From Solitalea agri (GTDB lineage: Bacteria; Bacteroidota; Bacteroidia; Sphingobacteriales; Sphingobacteriaceae), in assembly GCF_023914155.1 (NCBI RefSeq), contig NZ_JAMWYS010000058.1:62001-126000 (forward strand): DNA of 64,000 nucleotides. The letters run 5' to 3'. The position numbers and the translations under genes are program-made. Under the pieces are notes generated by a model. The model saw nothing but the letters and a program-made list of their open reading frames with translations. It did not search any database and had not been told where the DNA came from. This document shows positions 50,228 through 59,162 of the stretch, one piece after another. Positions within the stretch are counted from its first letter, which is position 1. Every line of letters starts with the position of its first letter.

Positions 50228-52183
50228 CTATTGCAAATATGTTAATTCCCATGCACTTTGGTATGAATTATTTATTTGCACATGTTCAAAAAAAGATTTG
50301 TAAAACTGATGACTTGAAAGCGTGGCACTATCGCCAATTATCAATAACTTTTTCTTCGCACGAGTCATTGCCACATTCATTCTTCGTGTATCTGCCAAGA
50401 AACCGATTTCGTTTTTATCGTTACTTCTCACCAAACTTATTGCAATCAGATCACACTCTTGCCCCTGAAAGCCATCCACAGTATTAAACCGAATTTTATG
50501 CTTATTGCTTAGCAAATAATCAAAGTTTTCAATTTGTTCTCCTAAGTAAGCGACCTGGGCCTTGTAAGGAGAAATAATACCAATGCGTTTAACATTGGCG
50601 TATGCTTCTGTATCAGCAATACAAAACTGTTGCAAAAAATCATTCAGGTAACTCAATAACAAATTGCCTTCTTCAGGGTTAAAAGCACTTCTTGAATTCT
50701 CTATTTTTTCGTTAAACCCACAGCCGGCGGTATCAATAAATAATAATGGATTTTCATCAACATTGAATAATTTATGATTCTTTACAGTTGCTGCAGCCAT
50801 TAATTGTCCATCATAAAACTGTTCGTTTGAAAACTGCATAATTGCAGCATTCATCCGATATTGAACATTCAGTAATGAATCCACTTGCTGGCGTTCAATA
50901 GTTTTCTCAAATAGGGTAGTGCTCAGTCCTTGTTTGCCTGCTTCATATGATTTAACGGTTGGTGATAACTGAAAATGATCACCGGCCATAATAACCCGGC
51001 CAGCCTTCATTATTGGAATCCAACAAGCAGGCTCAAGAGCTTGAGCTGCTTCATCAATGAAGACAGTTTTAAACAATCGGTCTTTTAAAATTTGGTTATT
51101 AGCACCCACCAACGTACACGCAATAACTTGCGCATTCGAAAGTATATCGGTAATGATATAATCTTCCAGTTTTATCGCTTCCTGCTTTAATGAACGGGCC
51201 TCATTAAATAAAAGCTGGCGCTGACGGCTTTCTTCCTTACCAAAATTGCGTTTGTATTTAAAGGCAAGGTTCCTGAATTCTTCGGCCTTTTTACGGATAT
51301 TCTTTATATCATTAAAATATTCGTGTTGCGTTATTTTATTATCGATAACCAAATCAGCAAGGTGATCACCAACACGGGCCGGATGGCCTATACGAACCAC
51401 ATTCAATCCTTCAGCATCCAAACGTTCACATAAAAAATCGACGGCCGTATTGCTGGGAGCGGTAACCAAAACCTGTTTTTCTTGTAATGTTACCTGCTTA
51501 ATTGCTTCAACGAAGGTGGTTGTTTTACCTGTTCCTGGAGGACCGTGTACAATAGCTACATCATTTGAATTTATAATTTGCTGAATTGCACTATTTTGAG
51601 ATTCATTTAGAGCGGTATTAACAGGAGAGGGGCTTAAATCAGAAAAACCGGCAGGAGAGTGGCCCAATAAGATCTCCCGCAGTTCCGACAATCGATTATT
51701 TTCTGCTGTGGCTACCAAACGCAAGGCCTCGTCCATCTCTTTGTAAGAAGTTTCGTCAAAAATCAGGTCGATGCCAATCTTTCCTTGATTGATCCATTCT
51801 GGTAATTCATCTGCATTCAGATAAATTCGCAATTTATCTTTTACAGCCGTTCCAATTACACCTTCAGTACGCTGCTTTGAAGCCTGATTATTTACGTTTG
51901 AAAATAAAGACGCTCGTTTACCGGTTTGCAATTGATGATCAGTTCCTTTAGCCGTGGTACGTTCAATTTCTACAAAAACCTGTTCACCACGACCATAGCC
52001 CGTTTGCGTAATAATTACCGGATACCAGCTATTACCATTTTTAACCCGTTCACCAATTTCAGATTCAATCACAAATTTTCGGTATTGTTCTAAATCTTCT
52101 TCCTTTTCAATCTTAAGCACTTTGCGCAAATGCTTTAATTCTTCAATGGCTGTCATCAGCTGGTTATAATTTAACGCACGCAA
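50228..52183 (-). CDS. Superfamily 1 DNA/RNA helicase (IGHMBP2/SMUBP-2-like)
   Basis: A 651-aa helicase. Walker A is GPPGTGKTTTFVEAIKQV, motif II DEAAQALEPACWI, motif III AGDHFQLSPTVKS, motif IV/V region NVQYRMNAAIMQFSNEQFYD, and motif VI VAMTRAKKKLLIIGD. The N-terminal beta region (about 40-170) is the SMUBP-type barrel 1B insert. It unwinds 5'-3' nucleic acid; physiological role in bacteria is not established. It is a complete UPF1-like core of normal length. Confidence 0.92.
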   Translation of the reverse strand: MRALNYNQLMTAIEELKHLRKVLKIEKEEDLEQYRKFVIESEIGERVKNGNSWYPVIITQTGYGRGEQVFVEIERTTAKGTDHQLQTGKRASLFSNVNNQASKQRTEGVIGTAVKDKLRIYLNADELPEWINQGKIGIDLIFDETSYKEMDEALRLVATAENNRLSELREILLGHSPAGFSDLSPSPVNTALNESQNSAIQQIINSNDVAIVHGPPGTGKTTTFVEAIKQVTLQEKQVLVTAPSNTAVDFLCERLDAEGLNVVRIGHPARVGDHLADLVIDNKITQHEYFNDIKNIRKKAEEFRNLAFKYKRNFGKEESRQRQLLFNEARSLKQEAIKLEDYIITDILSNAQVIACTLVGANNQILKDRLFKTVFIDEAAQALEPACWIPIMKAGRVIMAGDHFQLSPTVKSYEAGKQGLSTTLFEKTIERQQVDSLLNVQYRMNAAIMQFSNEQFYDGQLMAAATVKNHKLFNVDENPLLFIDTAGCGFNEKIENSRSAFNPEEGNLLLSYLNDFLQQFCIADTEAYANVKRIGIISPYKAQVAYLGEQIENFDYLLSNKHKIRFNTVDGFQGQECDLIAISLVRSNDKNEIGFLADTRRMNVAMTRAKKKLLIIGDSATLSSHQFYKSFFEHVQINNSYQSAWELTYLQ

Positions 52184-52330
52184 AGATCATGATTTTCATC
52201 GATCTAAGGGTAGAGGATTATTTAAATAATGAGGTGGCAGAATACGGTAATTTTGGAATTCTTTTAAATACTACTTAACATAATGTTAATTATAAGAAAT
52301 AAATATAAATGAGACTAAAGGAGATACTGA

Positions 52331-52360
52331 ACAAAAAATGCCCGGAGTTAATCCAGGCAT
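52331..52360 (-). terminator. Terminator of bioB
   Basis: Read on the minus strand, a stem of ATGCC-GGA / TCC-GGCAT (one mismatch) with a 5-nt loop is followed by a run of T residues (A6 on the + strand at 52333-52338). It starts 32 bp after the bioB stop. Confidence 0.75.
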
Positions 52361-52391
52361 CTTATTTTAATAAAGTATATAAAAACGTTTT

Positions 52392-53381
52392 TTAGTTGGC
52401 AATGGCCTGTGATTTCTTACGTTCTTTAAATGATTCTCGAGGTGTTAATCCCAAGACTTCGAACATCTGCATGTCTTCATTAAATGTCGGGTTTGGCGTA
52501 GTCAATAATTTTTCACCGGCAAAAATTGAATTCGCTCCAGCCATAAAACACAATGCCTGATCAGAAAGGCTCATTTCGGTTCTTCCAGCAGATAAACGAA
52601 CCACTGATTTAGGCATGATAATACGAGTAGTCGCAATCATTCGTACCATATCCTGAATTGGAACTCGAGGTTGGTTTTCCAAAGGTGTTCCTTTAACCGG
52701 TACCAAAGCATTAATTGGAACCGATTCAGGGTGTTTGGCCATATTTGAAAGCGTAAATAGCATTGAAATACGGTCGTCGGTAGTTTCACCTAAACCTACA
52801 ATTCCGCCTGAACAAACAGAAATCTTGGCCTTACGAACGTTTTCAATCGTATTTAAACGGTCATCAAAGTTTCTGGTAGTAATAATGCGTTTGTAATCAT
52901 CTTCAGAAGTATCTAAATTATGATTATAAGCATATAAACCGGCATCAGCCAATCGTTGAGCCTGCTGTTCGTTTAACATACCCAAAGTACAGCAAACTTC
53001 CATATCCAGTTCATTTACGGCTTTAACCATATCCAATACGCGGTCAAAATCACGGTTATCACGAACTTCGCGCCATGCAGCGCCCATACATAAGCGTGAG
53101 GCTCCTCCTTCTTTTGCTTTTTTCGCTGCACTAACAACGGTGTCAACCTGCATTAAAGCTTGAACTTCAACATCGGTATGGTAACGTGCTGCTTGTGGAC
53201 AATAAGAACAATCTTCGGGACAACCACCGGTTTTAATCGAAATCAGACTGCTGATCTGGACTTCTGAATAATCCTCGTTTTCGCGATGAATGGTTGCTGC
53301 ACGATAAATCAGATCCATCAACGGTGAATTGTATATTTCAGCAATTTCTTCTTTCGTCCAGTTGTGTCTTACTTCTGCCAT
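52392..53381 (-). CDS. bioB: Biotin synthase
   Basis: A 329-aa radical-SAM enzyme. The cluster motif [10 protein letters not shown] binds the [4Fe-4S] cluster; further conserved blocks are [58 protein letters not shown] and [10 protein letters not shown]. It inserts sulfur into dethiobiotin. The gene stands alone here with its own terminator; bioA is 43 kb away in this window. Confidence 0.96.
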   Translation of the reverse strand: MAEVRHNWTKEEIAEIYNSPLMDLIYRAATIHRENEDYSEVQISSLISIKTGGCPEDCSYCPQAARYHTDVEVQALMQVDTVVSAAKKAKEGGASRLCMGAAWREVRDNRDFDRVLDMVKAVNELDMEVCCTLGMLNEQQAQRLADAGLYAYNHNLDTSEDDYKRIITTRNFDDRLNTIENVRKAKISVCSGGIVGLGETTDDRISMLFTLSNMAKHPESVPINALVPVKGTPLENQPRVPIQDMVRMIATTRIIMPKSVVRLSAGRTEMSLSDQALCFMAGANSIFAGEKLLTTPNPTFNEDMQMFEVLGLTPRESFKERKKSQAIAN

Positions 53382-53483
53382 ATTTGAAAGTTTTAGATAG
53401 TTTGGTTTAGTAAAAAAAGCTTTTGGTTGAATTTAAAAGCTATTTTCTTATAGTAAATTTCAGGTTTCAAGTATAATAAAAAT

Positions 53484-54122
53484 CTACGGCTGGATAAACT
53501 TCGATTTTCGAATGATCTCCAAAGTTCTGTTACCATGATTAAAAAGAACATCGATAATGCTTAAATCAGCAATAAATCCATGATAATTCGAAAAAACCTG
53601 GTAATACTCTTCGGTTTTATAAATTGATTCAGATTTTGGATTTATCAATTCTCTCATATCAAGAGTTCCGTTGCCTGCGTTTTTAATGTATTCAGATGTA
53701 AAGCCATAATTCTTCCGGAGCTTTAAGCTTTTAAATAAAAACTCATTTAACTGTTCATTGAAATCAAACAGATACTCGATTTTTTTTTCATAAAACGGGC
53801 GCAAGTCATCTTCATAAAACTCAAAATAAGCAGAGCTTCTGTAACCGCTTTCCAGAGATTTCCAATGTATTTTTTGCCAATTAGCATCATAGCTAATTTT
53901 AACATCTTTAATAATTGTATGATTTTTAGAACCCTTAACAACAGGAATACTCAATGCTAACAATCCATTAGGCGAATATATATGTGCCCTGTTACGATAG
54001 GTTTGTTTAGGGAAATGTTCGAACTTTTCAACTTTAACTTCTTGTCCCTGATACTGTAGATAAGCTGCAAACCAGCTAATAGGCGCTAAGTAACATGTAG
54101 GGAGAATTAATCCTTTTTCCAT
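53484..54122 (-). CDS. WbqC family protein
   Basis: A 212-aa protein: MEKGLILPTCYLAPISWFAA at the start, QTYRNRAHIYSPNGLLALSI, WQKIHWKSLESGYRSSAYF, then FEFYEDDLRPFYE. This is the WbqC family, found in O-antigen loci and as a solo gene throughout Bacteroidota; the biochemical function is unsettled. An upstream in-frame ATG at 54158 adds 12 residues, but 54122 gives the family's usual start. Confidence 0.85.
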   Translation of the reverse strand: MEKGLILPTCYLAPISWFAAYLQYQGQEVKVEKFEHFPKQTYRNRAHIYSPNGLLALSIPVVKGSKNHTIIKDVKISYDANWQKIHWKSLESGYRSSAYFEFYEDDLRPFYEKKIEYLFDFNEQLNEFLFKSLKLRKNYGFTSEYIKNAGNGTLDMRELINPKSESIYKTEEYYQVFSNYHGFIADLSIIDVLFNHGNRTLEIIRKSKFIQP

Positions 54123-54242
54123 CGGTTCAAAAATAGAAAAAATTGATTTAGCATGCATTTAATAATGGCTTGGGACTTTTAATTAATAAATACCGATTAA
54201 TATTTGTATTAGTATATATTTGACAAAATTAAATCACGTATT

Positions 54243-55154
54243 TTGAAGAGATTTGTGTTCACGTTAGCGTTGCCGGTTATATACTTGTTTGCTTTCCTCC
54301 CTTTTCCAGTCTTATATTTATTATCAAACTTCCTGAAAGTTATTGTTTTTGATATAATAGGTTATCGAAAACAAGTCATTTTCACCAACCTTCGTAAGAG
54401 TTTTCCAACCAAATCAGAAGATGAAATTTTATTAATTGCAAAGCAGTTTTACCAAAACTTTTGCGATTTATTGGTAGAAGCAATTAAACTAAGTGTGATT
54501 TCAGAAAAGGAACTGGTTAAACGAATAAAACTTATTGGATATGATAAAGTAGAGGCTTTTCATCAGCAAGGGCGCAGCAGCATTATATCTGTAAGTCATT
54601 GTGGAAATTGGGAGTACGGGCCACTTATTCAAGGCCATGTTTCTTCAGTACCATCAATGATTGTTTACAAAACAATTAAAAATCAACCTGTTGATGCGTT
54701 TGTAAAAGGCATTCGCTCAAGATTTGGATCCATTTTAGTACCTAAAGAAAATACTTTACGAAAAATTGCCGAGTTGAAAGGGAAACCTTGGCTATTGGTA
54801 TTGGCAGGTGATCAAAAACCAGGAGGTAAAAATTCACCTTTCTGGACTTACTTTCTTAACCAGGAAACGAATGTATTTTTAGGTGTTGAGAAAATTGCAA
54901 AGTCTACTAATAGTGTTGTTTTTTATTGTGATATCCGCCGGTTAAATCGGGGTTATTATGAAGCCGAATATTCTTTACTTACCGATTCACCAAAAGAAAT
55001 GGAAGAATTGGCCATTACAAAAATGCATTTAAACGCATTGGAAGAGGCTATAAAGAAAAATCCATCAAATTGGTTATGGTCACATCGTCGGTGGAAATCT
55101 AAGCGGCCTCAAAATATTACTATAGATACGTTGATACCTGAATTCGCGTCTTAA
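54243..55154 (+). CDS. LpxL/HtrB-family lipid A (lysophospholipid) acyltransferase, copy 1
   Basis: A 303-aa membrane-associated acyltransferase with an N-terminal hydrophobic anchor (LALPVIYLFAFLPFPVLYLL) and the HxxxxE/D-type motif (SVSHCGNWEYGPLI) containing the catalytic His and Glu. Also present are LVLAGDQKPGGKN and the C-terminal NPSNWLWSHRRWKSKRP signature. It transfers a secondary acyl chain to a lipid A or aminolipid precursor. The start is TTG. A TATATTTG -7 candidate lies at 54215-54222, but no clear -33 element is at the right distance. Confidence 0.9.
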   Translation: MKRFVFTLALPVIYLFAFLPFPVLYLLSNFLKVIVFDIIGYRKQVIFTNLRKSFPTKSEDEILLIAKQFYQNFCDLLVEAIKLSVISEKELVKRIKLIGYDKVEAFHQQGRSSIISVSHCGNWEYGPLIQGHVSSVPSMIVYKTIKNQPVDAFVKGIRSRFGSILVPKENTLRKIAELKGKPWLLVLAGDQKPGGKNSPFWTYFLNQETNVFLGVEKIAKSTNSVVFYCDIRRLNRGYYEAEYSLLTDSPKEMEELAITKMHLNALEEAIKKNPSNWLWSHRRWKSKRPQNITIDTLIPEFAS

Positions 55155-55201
55155 GAGTACTTCAATACGTATATTGCTAACGGTCAAATTAAATTTAAAC
55201 A

Positions 55202-55230
55202 TTTGAAATGACCGTTTTGCCTTATATTTG
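55202..55230 (+). promoter_or_regulatory. Promoter of the second acyltransferase gene
   Basis: TTTG (55202-55205) and TATATTTG (55223-55230) lie 17 bp apart, with the TTG start at 55251. An 8-bp inverted repeat, AACGGTCA (55179-55186) and TGACCGTT (55209-55216), spans the -33 element, with its right arm inside the spacer, so it may be an operator. Confidence 0.55.
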
Positions 55231-55250
55231 CTGCAACAAAATTTACAGCA

Positions 55251-56108
55251 TTGAACAAAGTCTCTTATTATCTTTCACTTCCTGTATTATATTTAATCGC
55301 GCTTCTCCCCTTTCCTATTTTATACCTGTTATCTAATTGCTTAAAGTTTATAATTTTTGATATAATAGGATATCGTAAGGAGGTTATTATCACGAATTTA
55401 AAAAACAGCTTTCCGTATAAAACCGAACAGGAAATTCAGCAAATAGCCAACAAATTCTACTTAAACTTTACCGATATGTTATTGGAATGTGTAAAAATGC
55501 TTACACTTTCCAGAAAACAAATTGCCGAAAGATTTATAATTACCAACCCAGAGTATTTATTAACCTATCAGGATAAAGGAAAAGGTTTAATTGCAGTAGT
55601 TGGGCACATGATCAATTGGGAATGGGCAGGATTAATTCAAAGTCACAATTCACCCTATCCAGCATTGGTTATTTACAAGCCTTTAAAAAATGAAAAGTTC
55701 GATGAATTGGTACTCAAAATACGTTCAAAATTTAATGCTGTTTTGATCCCGATGAAACAAACTCTAAGAAAATTGATCAGCTACCGCGACAAACCTTTTT
55801 TGCTCATCTTAGCCGGAGATCAATACCCTGGTAAAAAGGATTCTACTTATAAAACGACCTTTTTAAATCAGCCAACCCATGTTTTTATGGGCACAGAAAA
55901 AACAGCAAAAATGATGAATTGTCCGGTGGTATTTTGTGATATAAGAAAGACGGAACGAGGCAGATATAAAGTTACTTTTTTCCCTTTGGTTGAAAATCCA
56001 AACGATACAGCTGAGGGTGAAATTACTGAAATGCATATTAATCAACTGGAAAAAGCGATTAATGAGCAACCCGAAATTTGGTTATGGTCTCACCGAAGGT
56101 GGAAATAG
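55251..56108 (+). CDS. LpxL/HtrB-family lipid A (lysophospholipid) acyltransferase, copy 2
   Basis: A 285-aa paralogue of the previous gene, with shared architecture: N-terminal hydrophobic anchor (LSLPVLYLIALLPFPILYLL), VVGHMINWEWAGLI in place of SHCGNWEYG, ILAGDQYPGKKDS and PEIWLWSHRRWK at the C-terminus. Notably the motif reads HMINWEW, so the acidic position after the His is retained (Glu). The start codon is TTG. It has its own promoter candidate and probably acylates a different position or lipid than copy 1. Confidence 0.9.
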   Translation: MNKVSYYLSLPVLYLIALLPFPILYLLSNCLKFIIFDIIGYRKEVIITNLKNSFPYKTEQEIQQIANKFYLNFTDMLLECVKMLTLSRKQIAERFIITNPEYLLTYQDKGKGLIAVVGHMINWEWAGLIQSHNSPYPALVIYKPLKNEKFDELVLKIRSKFNAVLIPMKQTLRKLISYRDKPFLLILAGDQYPGKKDSTYKTTFLNQPTHVFMGTEKTAKMMNCPVVFCDIRKTERGRYKVTFFPLVENPNDTAEGEITEMHINQLEKAINEQPEIWLWSHRRWK

Positions 56109-56180
56109 ATTTTAGTTTGAAAATGAATCTTTAGCTTATTAACCAATACTTCAAACTCCAATTATACATAGATCATTTTA

Positions 56181-57194
56181 ATGCAACCTAAAGTAGCTGT
56201 AGTAATATTAAACTGGAATGGTAAACGCTTCCTAGAGCAATTCCTTCCATCGGTAATACAATCCACCTATAATAATTTAGAAATTGTTGTTGGAGATAAC
56301 GCTTCAAGTGATGACTCTGTTCAGTTTGTACAGTCAAATTATCAGCAAGTAACAATCCTTGAGAATGATCAAAACTATGGTTACGCAGGCGGTTATAATA
56401 AAATATTGAATCGTGTTAATGCAGATTATTTTGTTCTGCTAAACTCGGATGTTGAGGTTACTCCCAATTGGCTCGAACCGGTGATTGAATTGATGGAAAG
56501 CGATGATTTGATTGCTGTGGCTCAGCCTAAGTTAAAAGACCATAAACGTAAAGCCTATTTTGAATACGCCGGTGCCGCCGGTGGTTACCTTGATATATTT
56601 GGCTATCCATTTTGCCGGGGTCGAATATTTGATTCTATCGAGACAGATAATGGCCAATATGAAACCGTTGAAGAGATTTTTTGGGCCTCAGGAGCTGCCA
56701 TGTTCATTAAAAAGAGCTATTTTGATTTAGCAGGTGGATTAGATGCTGACCTATTTGCCCATATGGAAGAAATAGACCTTTGCTGGCGCCTAAAGAATTT
56801 AGGCTATAAAGTTGTTTATTGTCCTTCTTCAGAAGTTTATCATGTGGGTGGCGGAACATTACAAGCCGAAAGTCCTTTTAAAACCTACCTTAATTTCCGG
56901 AACAACCTGGCCATTTTGTGTAAAAATCTGCCATCAAATAAGGTTTTTGGAGTTCTGTTTATTCGGTTTTGGCTCGATCTATTGGCATGGTTTAAATTTA
57001 TTTCTGATGGGAAATTTAAGAATGCCTTTTCCATTAACAAAGCACATACGCAATTTCTACTTCATTTATCCACCTGGACAAAAAAGCGAATTCCTCCTAA
57101 AAAGCAAAAGCCCAATACAACCGGCCAATGGGGAAGCAGTATTGTATGGGCTTACTTTGCAAAAAAGAAAAAAATATTTTCTGAGCTTAATTAA
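56181..57194 (+). CDS. Family 2 glycosyltransferase
   Basis: A 337-aa GT-A enzyme: VAVVILNWNGKRFLEQFLPS at the N-terminus, VVGDNASSDDSVQFV, DxD-like LLNSDVEVTPNWLEP, and the acceptor-side motif AHMEEIDLCWRLKNLGYKVV. A C-terminal hydrophobic patch (FLEF/FGVLFIRFWLDLLAWF) suggests membrane association. It matches rhamnosyl-type GT2 members. Its stop codon overlaps that of the convergent CBS gene within the TTAA at 57191-57194. Confidence 0.92.
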   Translation: MQPKVAVVILNWNGKRFLEQFLPSVIQSTYNNLEIVVGDNASSDDSVQFVQSNYQQVTILENDQNYGYAGGYNKILNRVNADYFVLLNSDVEVTPNWLEPVIELMESDDLIAVAQPKLKDHKRKAYFEYAGAAGGYLDIFGYPFCRGRIFDSIETDNGQYETVEEIFWASGAAMFIKKSYFDLAGGLDADLFAHMEEIDLCWRLKNLGYKVVYCPSSEVYHVGGGTLQAESPFKTYLNFRNNLAILCKNLPSNKVFGVLFIRFWLDLLAWFKFISDGKFKNAFSINKAHTQFLLHLSTWTKKRIPPKKQKPNTTGQWGSSIVWAYFAKKKKIFSELN

Positions 57195-57625
57195 CTATTA
57201 TACTGATCTAACAAGTATTTAATAACGTCTGTGGTGGTAACAATACCCATGAGCACTCCATGGTCAACTACCGGTAATGCATGATATTCTTCTTTTGCGA
57301 ATATTTCTGCAAGATGTTTTATTGATGTGTCAGATGTAATGGTTCGAGGTTTCGATGTCATTACCTGAGGAATACTCAACAATTCCAAAATAGCTTCGTC
57401 TGAATCTTCCTGATTCTCGAACATTGCTCCAAATGTTAAGCGATTAATATCGGTCTTGCTGATTATTCCAGTTAGTTCCGTTCCGTTTTTTACAGGAATA
57501 TGCCGGACATTATGCTTATTCAATAAACTCAATACCTGGCGCAAATCATCCTGTTCGTCAACTGTTATTACAGTTTTGGTCATTATTTGACTCACCAGTT
57601 CTAGTTGATCCATGATAACCTCCAT
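57191..57625 (-). CDS. Tandem CBS-domain protein
   Basis: A 144-aa protein composed of two CBS motifs: residues 8-70 (SQIMTKTVITVDEQDDLRQV, HIPVKNGTELTGIISKTDIN) and 85-142 (VMTSKPRTITSDTSIKHLAE, ALPVVDHGVLMGIVTTTDVI). Such Bateman modules sense adenosine nucleotides. There is no fused catalytic domain. Its stop overlaps that of the convergent glycosyltransferase gene. Confidence 0.9.
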   Translation of the reverse strand: MEVIMDQLELVSQIMTKTVITVDEQDDLRQVLSLLNKHNVRHIPVKNGTELTGIISKTDINRLTFGAMFENQEDSDEAILELLSIPQVMTSKPRTITSDTSIKHLAEIFAKEEYHALPVVDHGVLMGIVTTTDVIKYLLDQYNS

Positions 57626-57772
57626 TTATTATGGCACAAATGTTCGACTTATTCTGAAAATAATAAATGATTTTTATCAAGGTTTTCTAACTAATTTTTC
57701 ATTTACTCACCTGATTAAAAAACAATTACAATTATTAATAAACAAAATCTATTAAATCATAAAAACTATTGA

Positions 57773-57804
57773 TTTGATTGATATACCCATTAGCCTCACT
57801 TTTG
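57773..57804 (+). promoter_or_regulatory. Possible promoter of the peroxiredoxin gene
   Basis: TTTG at 57773-57776 and CACTTTTG at 57797-57804 (7 of 8 match to TAnnTTTG's fixed positions allowing the first T to C) are spaced by 20 bp. It lies 37 bp upstream of the ATG. It is a weak but plausible match. Confidence 0.35.
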
Positions 57805-57841
57805 CATCATCAAAAAGGAAAACATATTAAATTATTAAAAA

Positions 57842-58396
57842 ATGCAAAACAGAATTTTATCAGTAGGTTCACAATTTCCGGAATTTAAAAAACAAGCAGT
57901 AGTTTCAATTGAAAAAGGCAGTGAGTTTTATGACATAACTTCGCATGATCATATCAATGCTAATCAATGGATGGTGATGTTTTGGTGGCCAAAAGATTTC
58001 ACCTTTGTTTGTCCTACTGAAATTGCCGAATTCAATAATAAATTTCAGGATTTTAAAGATCGTGATGCTCAATTGATCGGTGCTTCTACCGACAGTGAAT
58101 TTGTGCACTTGGCATGGAGAAAGAATCACGATGATTTACGCAACTTAAAATTCCCAATGCTGGCTGATACTTCAAAATCGTTGGCAGAAGAACTTGGAAT
58201 TTTAGAAGCAGCAGAAAAAGTGGCTTATCGTGTTACTTACATTGTCGACCCACAAGGAATTATTCGTTGGGTAAGCTTAAATGATTTAAACGTAGGCCGT
58301 AACGTTGCTGAAGTATTGCGTGTATTGGACGCTTTGCAAACAGATGAACTTTGTCCTTGTAACTGGACTAAAGGCGAAGAAACTATTAAAGCATAG
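57842..58396 (+). CDS. ahpC: Peroxiredoxin AhpC (AhpD-coupled type)
   Basis: A 184-aa two-Cys peroxiredoxin. The peroxidatic motif is FVCPTEIAEF with nearby DFTFVCPTE, and the C-terminal resolving region is TDELCPCNWTKGEETI with two cysteines, as in mycobacterial-type AhpC. It reduces H2O2 and organic hydroperoxides. The AhpD-like gene follows about 100 bp downstream, supporting an AhpC/AhpD rather than an AhpC/AhpF electron route. Confidence 0.92.
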   Translation: MQNRILSVGSQFPEFKKQAVVSIEKGSEFYDITSHDHINANQWMVMFWWPKDFTFVCPTEIAEFNNKFQDFKDRDAQLIGASTDSEFVHLAWRKNHDDLRNLKFPMLADTSKSLAEELGILEAAEKVAYRVTYIVDPQGIIRWVSLNDLNVGRNVAEVLRVLDALQTDELCPCNWTKGEETIKA

Positions 58397-58421
58397 TTGT
58401 AGGTTTATTTTACCTTCCAAG

Positions 58422-58449
58422 AGCATGTTGAAAGTCAATTCAGCATGCT
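58422..58449 (+). terminator. Hairpin between ahpC and the AhpD-like gene
   Basis: AGCATG...CATGCT arms with inner TGAA/TTCA pairing, followed by TCTTTCTC. It may partially terminate transcription and set an expression ratio between the two genes. Confidence 0.5.
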
Positions 58450-58493
58450 TCTTTCTCAAACTTCACTTCTCATTTTTAATTTCTATCATTTTT

Positions 58494-59078
58494 ATGATCG
58501 CTATACAAAACGAAACTCTTGCTTCATTATTTGAGCAATTTAATATCAATCCGGATCAGGCTTCTGCTGAATTATTGAAACTTGCTGATGCCGACAGCCG
58601 TTATCTAAAAGACTTGAAAATTAACGTTCAAAACGCACTTAATTACTCAAATCTAACCAAAAAGGAAAGTTCATTATTAGCCCTTTCAGTAGCCTACAAT
58701 GAAAAAAACACAGTATTGATCCCTGTTTTTGAACAAATGGCTACAGACAATGGAGCAACAGCTGAAGAAATTGCCGAAACCGTAGCAGCAGTTTCAATGA
58801 TGAATGTAAACAATGTATTTTATCGTTTCCGTCATTATACAAACAAAGATTACTACAATCAAACTCCTGCTGGAATTAAAATGAGTGTGATGATGAATCC
58901 CGTTTTAGGCAAGGAATTTTTTGAATTGCTGAGTTTGGCTATTTCTGCAGTAAATGGCTGCGAAATGTGTGTGAATGCACACGAAGATTCGGTTCTTAAA
59001 CATGGAAGCACTCAAGCACGTGTTTATGATGCAGTTCGATTATCTGCGGTGATAAAAGGCTTTTCTGCCATTATCTAA
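58494..59078 (+). CDS. AhpD-like carboxymuconolactone decarboxylase-family protein
   Basis: A 194-aa protein with the CxxC redox motif NGCEMCVNAHE and the conserved His following it, plus helical segments (NLTKKESSLLALSVAYNEKN). This is the alkylhydroperoxidase D fold that reduces AhpC. The ATG at 58494 (MIAIQNETLASLFEQF) is preferred over a start in the 3' end of ahpC. It follows ahpC with a hairpin between. Confidence 0.9.
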   Translation: MIAIQNETLASLFEQFNINPDQASAELLKLADADSRYLKDLKINVQNALNYSNLTKKESSLLALSVAYNEKNTVLIPVFEQMATDNGATAEEIAETVAAVSMMNVNNVFYRFRHYTNKDYYNQTPAGIKMSVMMNPVLGKEFFELLSLAISAVNGCEMCVNAHEDSVLKHGSTQARVYDAVRLSAVIKGFSAII

Positions 59079-59104
59079 TCAAAAAGCTTAGTCTATAAAT
59101 ATTA

Positions 59105-59138
59105 AAAACGCATTGTTGGTTGGATAGCAATGCGTTTT
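59105..59138. terminator. Bidirectional intrinsic terminator
   Basis: An 11-bp perfect stem AAAACGCATTG / CAATGCGTTTT with a 12-nt loop between the convergent AhpD-like and DUF2235 genes. Confidence 0.85.
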
Positions 59139-59162
59139 CTGTTTGTATAACGTTTTTGATAA

